The notes under the pieces are model-generated. The model saw nothing but the letters and a program-made list of their open reading frames with translations, was not told the origin of the DNA and made no database searches. Shown piece after piece: positions 59,844-64,000 of a stretch of DNA of 64,000 nt. Source of the stretch: Phytohabitans sp036906915 (GTDB lineage: Bacteria; Actinomycetota; Actinomycetes; Mycobacteriales; Micromonosporaceae); assembly GCF_036906915.1 (NCBI RefSeq), contig NZ_JBAKHX010000009.1, positions 91,393-155,392 on the forward strand, read 5' to 3'. Position numbers and translations under genes: made by a program. Every line of letters begins with the position of its first letter. Position 1 is the stretch's first letter.

Positions 59844-62006
59844 TTATGCGGCGGCCTTCTCCAGCTCGGTCGCGCCCAACCGCTCGGCGAGCAGCTGCGC
59901 CGCGGCGCGTTCGATGGCGTCGTCGGCAATGGCGGTCAGGCCGAGCCGGCCGGCGACGACTGCGCGGGCCCGGGTGTAGTCGGCCCGGCCATCGCGGCGC
60001 ACTGGGAACCGGCCGTAGGTGGTTCTGGGACCGACCGGTAGGGGGATCGCGGCTTGGCCGGTGTCGGGTGGCTCGCCGGTGGGTGGCCCCCCCTTTCGGG
60101 GTTTACCGCGACGTTGCCGCCAGTCCTGCTCCTCGATCCACCAGGCGTGCAGCTCCCGGTCGACGAGGTAGCGCTGATGGCGGGTCCGGCCGACGCCGGC
60201 GACGCCGAGTCGGTCAGCGACCCGGTCCAGGCTCGCCCGACCGGTCTTCCACTCCCCCGACCGCTGCTGAGCTGCGAGTTTGTGTTCCTGCAGAATGTCG
60301 AGGTGTCGTCGGATGGTAGCCGTGCTGTAGCCCGTGATCTGCGCCAACCCTCCTACCGTCCTAGGACGACCTAGGAGATAGGAATAGGTGCGCTCCAGGT
60401 GGTGGCCAAGACCTCCCCTCGGTGTCCAGACGTCGTGGGCTATGCGGGCCAGCTCCTGTCGCAGACGTGCGGTGGTGGCGGCCCAGTCCTCCCCTGCCGG
60501 TTGCGGTACGTAGTCGGATCCCTGGGGGGCGGGCTTGCGCCCTTGTGTCCGGGTTATGTCCACAGGCGACAGATGGGGGTCGCCTTGGGTGGCATCGTCT
60601 TGTTGCTCCGGCTCCGGAGGCAGCAGTCTCCAGACGGCGGCTCTGGTGCCTTCGGCGGGAGTGACCAGCGCTATCCAGGGTGGGCCGTCCAACGATGACG
60701 AGCGGCTAAGCCTGTTAGCGGCTTCGGCCATTGTGGACTTGCCGTGGCCGGTCAGGCGTGACCAGCGGCGGCAATCCAGGGCGAGCTCCGTTGAGCAGCA
60801 GGCCAGGGCCATAAGGCACAGTGCCTTGAGGGCGGCCCGGTCTGCCGGTCCGGCCGGTGTTGCCCACCGCCAGGGCATCGCCTCGGCGGCGGCTTCGATG
60901 CGCTGGACGGCCGCGGTTACCTCGGCGGCCCGCCCGGCCTCGCGGGGTCCGTCCTCGTCCTGCGGGACGAGCTGGGGCAGCGCGGCGGCGTGCTCGACGG
61001 CCCGCCGCCATTGTCGGCGTAGCAGCGCGTCCTGCTCGGCTGGACCGCGTGCGACACGACCGCCGCTGCCGCACCGCGTGGAGCGGATGTGCTCCAGACC
61101 CGTCATCGCCGGGTCCGCGACCAGTGTCGCCACGTCGGCGAGGCGCCATCGAGCGAACGCGGTACGCAGCAGGATGCGCCACAGCAACGCCGAGGCGTCA
61201 CCGGCGGGCTCGGCGGTCAACAGCGCCGCGGTGGAGGGCGACAAGGCGCGCCGCTGCCCCGCTAGATGCGGGCCACTGTCGTTGTCGACGATCCGCTGTT
61301 GCGCGGTGCCCCTTGGCCGGGATGCGGCGGCCGCGCCGGCGGCACGGGCCGTCTGCGGCAGCGAGTCGAACAGCAGCTGCAGCTGCCCCTCAGAAACGCC
61401 GTCCGCAAGCGTCTCATAGGCCCGCAGAGGGTCGCTCGGGTTGACCAGCACCGAACGTCCGCCGTGGCGGTGTAGAGCACCCGGAGGGCGTGCACAACCG
61501 GTCGCCGGGTTCGTTAGTGCCCCAGTGTCCAAGGACGGCAGAACGGCCGCCAGAGCCTGGGCAAGGCGGCGTACCACCGCAGCGCCGACCCGCTCCCGCA
61601 GACGAAGCCAAACGTGGTAGCCACCGCCGGGGCCGGATCGGGCGACCACATAGGAAATCGCCACGGTGTCCAGCAGCGTGCAAAGCCGTGCGAGATCCTC
61701 CCCCACCACCGACTGGCCGGCTGAGGCGTCCAGATCGAAGCAGAGCAGGCGGAACTGACCCTCCGCGTCGGTCAGATAGACCGCGTGCGGGCAGGTCGGC
61801 GCGACGGCTGGCCGTCGGCGCTCGGTGTACTCGTGAGTGCCACTGCGGTCGAGCCGTATTCGCGGCCGCGGCGAAAGCCGCACCGTGAACAGCTCGTAGC
61901 GCAGGGCCTCGGGATCGTTTGGCAGGTCGCCGGGCGTAGCACGACGCGACTCGTCCCCGAACGTGGACGAGACTGTGCAGCCCAGGCGGGTAGGTGCTAC
62001 CGTCAT
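59844..62006 (-). CDS. AEP-type primase/polymerase-like replication protein with wHTH (720 aa)
   Basis: The N-terminal part has FRLLCFDLDASAGQ (metal-binding DxD), VVARSGPGGGYHVWLRL and CARPPGALHRHGG, the pattern of archaeo-eukaryotic primase/polymerase (PrimPol-like) domains of actinomycete plasmids. The middle is helical. Around residue 560-600, VGGLAQITGYSTATIRRHLD is a winged-helix-like DNA-binding motif. The ATG at 62006 has GGAGGG about 9 nt upstream. Probably the replication initiator of a plasmid or integrated element. No helicase motif is obvious. Confidence 0.75.
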   Translation of the reverse strand: MTVAPTRLGCTVSSTFGDESRRATPGDLPNDPEALRYELFTVRLSPRPRIRLDRSGTHEYTERRRPAVAPTCPHAVYLTDAEGQFRLLCFDLDASAGQSVVGEDLARLCTLLDTVAISYVVARSGPGGGYHVWLRLRERVGAAVVRRLAQALAAVLPSLDTGALTNPATGCARPPGALHRHGGRSVLVNPSDPLRAYETLADGVSEGQLQLLFDSLPQTARAAGAAAASRPRGTAQQRIVDNDSGPHLAGQRRALSPSTAALLTAEPAGDASALLWRILLRTAFARWRLADVATLVADPAMTGLEHIRSTRCGSGGRVARGPAEQDALLRRQWRRAVEHAAALPQLVPQDEDGPREAGRAAEVTAAVQRIEAAAEAMPWRWATPAGPADRAALKALCLMALACCSTELALDCRRWSRLTGHGKSTMAEAANRLSRSSSLDGPPWIALVTPAEGTRAAVWRLLPPEPEQQDDATQGDPHLSPVDITRTQGRKPAPQGSDYVPQPAGEDWAATTARLRQELARIAHDVWTPRGGLGHHLERTYSYLLGRPRTVGGLAQITGYSTATIRRHLDILQEHKLAAQQRSGEWKTGRASLDRVADRLGVAGVGRTRHQRYLVDRELHAWWIEEQDWRQRRGKPRKGGPPTGEPPDTGQAAIPLPVGPRTTYGRFPVRRDGRADYTRARAVVAGRLGLTAIADDAIERAAAQLLAERLGATELEKAAA

Positions 62007-62108
62007 GGCAGCAGCCCTCCAAGGCAGGGGGGCTCCATCCGAGGCGCCTAAGGTTTAGCGGCCGACGAGGCACCCCGGGTCTTGGAGCGGATCCATTCAG
62101 TTATCGGC

Positions 62109-62130
62109 GGGCCCCGGATTTCCGGGGCCC
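62109..62130 (-). terminator. Hairpin after the 62212 gene
   Basis: GGGCCCCGGA (62109-62118) pairs with TCCGGGGCCC (62121-62130). It lies between two leftward genes. There is no T-run. Confidence 0.5.
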
Positions 62131-62211
62131 CGTCGTTGGTTGGGGTCGGCTATCGCCTCCTCGTAAGCGGGACGCGCGCACCAATTGGGTGCGGGATGTT
62201 CTGGATGAAGG

Positions 62212-62724
62212 TCATGCGGCGGCCACGGTCGGCGGGCGCTGATCCATGGAAGTGGTCGGAAGCGCTAGCTGGGTGTGGGTGGTGTGCCGGCTGCCGTTAG
62301 CGCGGCCGGTCATCAACTGCCGAATCTCCGCCCGGACGACCTCGGATACGGCAACGCTTAGCCCGTCGGCAACGCCGACGAGTTTGGCGCCGATGGCTGG
62401 CGGAAACTCTGCTGTGACCCGATATCGCTGTCCAGGCACGGCTTCGAACTCCTCGAGGGACCTGGCGATGTGCTCTTCGCAGTTGCCACCTTCCGCCCAC
62501 AGTGGAAGGCCGGTGCCGTCTAGGTCCATTCCCCTGACGAGGTCTATGAGCAGGCGAGCCACGGTCATCCCCCTGGCCGACGCCTCGTCAAGGAGCCACG
62601 GCTTCTGGACCGGCGGAAAGGTCAGTGTGGTCCGGTACGGTTGGCGCGATTTGGGGTCGTATACCGCGGTGTTGCCACGCTGACGTGCTCCGGGTCTCGG
62701 ACCGCGACGACGGCTGTTGCTCAT
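62212..62724 (-). CDS. Small DNA-binding-like protein, possibly RHH type (170 aa)
   Basis: A basic N-terminus (SNSRRRGPRPGARQRGN) leads to two repeats with the same theme: YRTTLTFPPVQKPWLLDEAS and YRVTAEFPPAIGAKLVGVAD, each followed by helices. A beta strand then helices is reminiscent of ribbon-helix-helix folds. ATG 62724 has AGGA upstream. Paired 18-bp direct repeats 33-84 bp upstream may be its operator or a partition or copy-control site. Confidence 0.55.
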   Translation of the reverse strand: MSNSRRRGPRPGARQRGNTAVYDPKSRQPYRTTLTFPPVQKPWLLDEASARGMTVARLLIDLVRGMDLDGTGLPLWAEGGNCEEHIARSLEEFEAVPGQRYRVTAEFPPAIGAKLVGVADGLSVAVSEVVRAEIRQLMTGRANGSRHTTHTQLALPTTSMDQRPPTVAAA

Positions 62725-62756
62725 GGTCGCTGATCCTGCCATGCGGCGTACCGAAC

Positions 62757-62774
62757 ATCGCATCACATTCCGCG
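62757..62774 (+). repeat. 18-bp direct repeat, copy 1
   Basis: ATCGCATCACATTCCGCG, identical to 62791-62808; the copies are 34 bp apart. Confidence 0.85.
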
Positions 62775-62790
62775 GCGTGTCGCACCACGC

Positions 62791-62808
62791 ATCGCATCAC
62801 ATTCCGCG
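62791..62808 (+). repeat. 18-bp direct repeat, copy 2
   Basis: ATCGCATCACATTCCGCG, identical to 62757-62774. Confidence 0.85.
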
Positions 62809-62983
62809 CGCGGCTCCTAGTGGCATCGGATGCGCTCGACGGGGCAGGGGAGGCTCCGCCGGTTGGGCAGCGCAGCCAGTGGCTTCCTCGTCACCTATTG
62901 TGCTTCATGGTGCGCCGGCGTTGAGCCTCAGGCCCTTGTAGACGTTCGTCCATGGAAGGTGTGGCGCACGGGCCCCAACACGT

Positions 62984-63044
62984 CCACAACCCACCAGTGG
63001 GGGGCCGCGAGCGTCGCTCGCGGCCCCCCACTGGTGGGTTGTGG
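62984..63044. repeat. 61-bp perfect palindrome
   Basis: Arms 62984-63013 and 63015-63044 are exact reverse complements around a single T at 63014. The outer part reads CCACAACCCACCAG. It lies 50 bp past the stop of the leftward gene 63095-64000. It could act as a very strong terminator or as a protein-binding or origin site. Confidence 0.92.
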
Positions 63045-63094
63045 TTGGCATGACTGCCTTGGTTGTCTCGGCCCTGCAATGGGGCGCGGGGGTT

Positions 63095-64000
63095 CTACTC
63101 CTCGTCGAGCGCGTCGAGGAGCCGGACAACGGCTGCGGCGTGGAGGTGCCCAACCAGGCCGTACCGTGAATGGCGCCGTAAGCGGGCGGTTAGCCGCTTC
63201 ATCCGCAGCTCGACATCGCCGTGCAGGCGGGTGCCTGTCCCTGTGGTTCGGGGCCTGGCCATGCCAAGTGATTCCAGGTACCCCCGAGCCCACTCGGATG
63301 AGGTTTCGACGTCGTCGTCTGGGATTAGGTCCAAGGCTGCGTTGACGTAGTGAGCAAGGGCAAGCTGGTAGTTGCCCGTACTGTCCTGGTCTGTCAGCAG
63401 TCGTTCCTCCAGGCGGTGCCGGAGGTCGATGGGAAGCCGGATGCCTGCTGGGACCCATTCGTGAGGTCGATGGCGGGCCGACAGGTAGCTGTCGACGACG
63501 GCCTCCCGGGCGGCGGCCGCGGCTAGCTGCTGTGCCCTCGGTGCTGCACGACGGCTTGAGCTTGCCTTTTGGGCGGATGGCGCGCCCCCCGCCCGGCGAC
63601 TCCGTGGCTGTTCAGCCGGCGACGCCTCGGGCGTTTGCTTCGTGGCTGGCTCGTCCTCGGGCACGTTGGCAGTTGTTGCCTGGGGCAGCGCATCTGGCTC
63701 TGCCGCGCGCTGCGCCGGGGGTTCGGGTTGCTCAGCCGAGGACGCCTCGGGCGTTTGCTTGGTCGCTGGCTCGTCTGCCGCGCGCTGCGCCGGGGGTTCG
63801 GGTTGCTCAGCCGAGGACGCCTCGGGCGTTTGCTTGGTCGCTGGCTCGTCTGCCGCGCGCTGCGCCGGGGGTTCGGGTTGCTCAGCCGAGGACGCCTCGG
63901 GCGTTTGCTTGGTCGCTGGCTCGTCTGCCGCGCGCTGCGCCGGGGGTTCGGGTTGCTCAGCCGAGGACGCCTCGGGCGTTTGCTTGGTCGCTGGCTCGTC
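63095..64000 (-). CDS. Partition-like DNA-binding protein with 25-residue tandem repeats, partial (N-terminus beyond window)
   Basis: At least 302 residues. The frame is open to the window edge, so GTG 63664 is internal and the start lies further right. The N-terminal part consists of near-identical 25-residue repeats (core PATKQTPEASSAEQP), encoded by 75-bp tandem DNA repeats and probably disordered. The C-terminal part (HEWVPAGIRLPIDLRHRLEE, then NYQLALAHYVNAALDLIP) looks like a ribbon-helix-helix type fold, followed by a helical domain. Position near the replication gene suggests partition or segregation (inference). Confidence 0.6.
   Translation of the reverse strand, partial: DEPATKQTPEASSAEQPEPPAQRAADEPATKQTPEASSAEQPEPPAQRAADEPATKQTPEASSAEQPEPPAQRAADEPATKQTPEASSAEQPEPPAQRAAEPDALPQATTANVPEDEPATKQTPEASPAEQPRSRRAGGAPSAQKASSSRRAAPRAQQLAAAAAREAVVDSYLSARHRPHEWVPAGIRLPIDLRHRLEERLLTDQDSTGNYQLALAHYVNAALDLIPDDDVETSSEWARGYLESLGMARPRTTGTGTRLHGDVELRMKRLTARLRRHSRYGLVGHLHAAAVVRLLDALDEE
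63690..64000. repeat. 75-bp tandem repeats, about four units, open at window edge
   Basis: Units repeat with near-perfect identity (for example GTTTGCTTGGTCGCTGGCTC recurring near 63755, 63829, 63904 and 63979). They are in frame (75 bp = 25 codons) with the leftward CDS. A diverged unit lies near 63615-63660. Confidence 0.85.

Larger units (their letters stand above)
62725..63094. other. Control region with direct repeats and giant palindrome
   Basis: 370 bp containing the 18-bp direct repeats (62757, 62791) and the 61-bp palindrome 62984-63044. I see no gene; rightward frames here are shadows. Confidence 0.6.

Noticed and set aside
63690..64000. CRISPR array from the regular repeats at the right edge
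   Set aside because: The 75-bp units are contiguous, with no unique spacers, and are in frame with a coding sequence.

Overview
The window is high-GC DNA (mostly GTG and ATG starts, strong G/C bias at third codon positions) with the gene families of a filamentous actinomycete: Methyltransf_19 methyltransferases, XRE regulators with large C-terminal domains, DUF2690, ImmA/IrrE peptidases and FxLD lanthipeptides. A Micromonosporaceae- or Streptomyces-like host is an inference; no rRNA or complete tRNA is present to test it. Most of the window looks like accessory DNA, possibly a plasmid or an integrated element. It holds a primase-polymerase replication gene, a tyrosine recombinase, coiled-coil and ribbon-helix-helix-like plasmid proteins, and many small orphan genes.

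Layout. (A) 1-9.1 kb: signalling and regulated-proteolysis genes. There are two XRE repressors, three ImmA/IrrE-type HExxH peptidases, a GGDEF-EAL protein with a degenerate EAL domain, and three of the window's four Methyltransf_19 SAM methyltransferases. One peptidase and one methyltransferase form a single 602-residue chain. The same two domains lie next door as separate adjacent genes, and the two methyltransferase domains share a near-identical inverted copy of about 310 bp. (B) 9.3-14 kb: a membrane-anchored HTH protein opposite two secreted proteins, then small DNA-binding genes, one with a textbook leaderless promoter. (C) 14.1-21.8 kb: a leftward seven-gene operon in which most junctions are 4-bp ATGA or GTGA overlaps. 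In order of transcription it encodes a sugar-nucleotide reductase-like SDR, a B12-type radical SAM protein, a MoaA-like radical SAM protein, a HisC-like aminotransferase, a GT-A glycosyltransferase, a methyltransferase and a PurF-like amidophosphoribosyltransferase. It looks like a biosynthetic pathway to an unrecognised small molecule. Two perfect 17-bp palindromes lie just upstream, and a GNAT gene and an XRE/TPR-like regulator lie beyond them.

(D) 24.7-36 kb: mobile-element genes and orphans. These include a Schlafen/AlbA_2 protein, an autoregulated HTH gene with tandem operators, a coupled DUF6283 / AbrB-PIN fusion / integrase operon, a broken pentapeptide gene, an RNase HI, small orphans and the fourth Methyltransf_19 gene. 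(E) 36.2-45.9 kb: an FxLD lanthipeptide cluster: XRE/TPR-like regulator, small Cys protein, 63-residue precursor, full LanB, LanC, a fusion of a LanB elimination-type domain with a protein-isoaspartate methyltransferase, and a conserved-looking partner protein. (F) 46-64 kb: a plasmid-like module, almost all leftward from 48.7 kb on. It has coiled-coil, HTH and zinc-ribbon proteins, a PP2C phosphatase with a zinc ribbon, an AEP-type replication protein, a possible RHH protein, and a partition-like protein with 25-residue tandem repeats that runs off the right edge. This module contains several large noncoding structures: nested 26-bp and 20-bp inverted repeats next to the replication gene, a 61-bp perfect palindrome, paired 18-bp direct repeats, and a duplicated promoter/leader of about 63 bp.

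How the parts may work together is inference. The two biosynthetic loci each sit beside an XRE regulator with a large helical C-terminal domain. The 9-kb left block looks like stress or signal sensing by XRE/ImmA pairs coupled to SAM-dependent methylation. The right block supplies replication and maintenance. All family names come from motif recognition by eye; no search was run.
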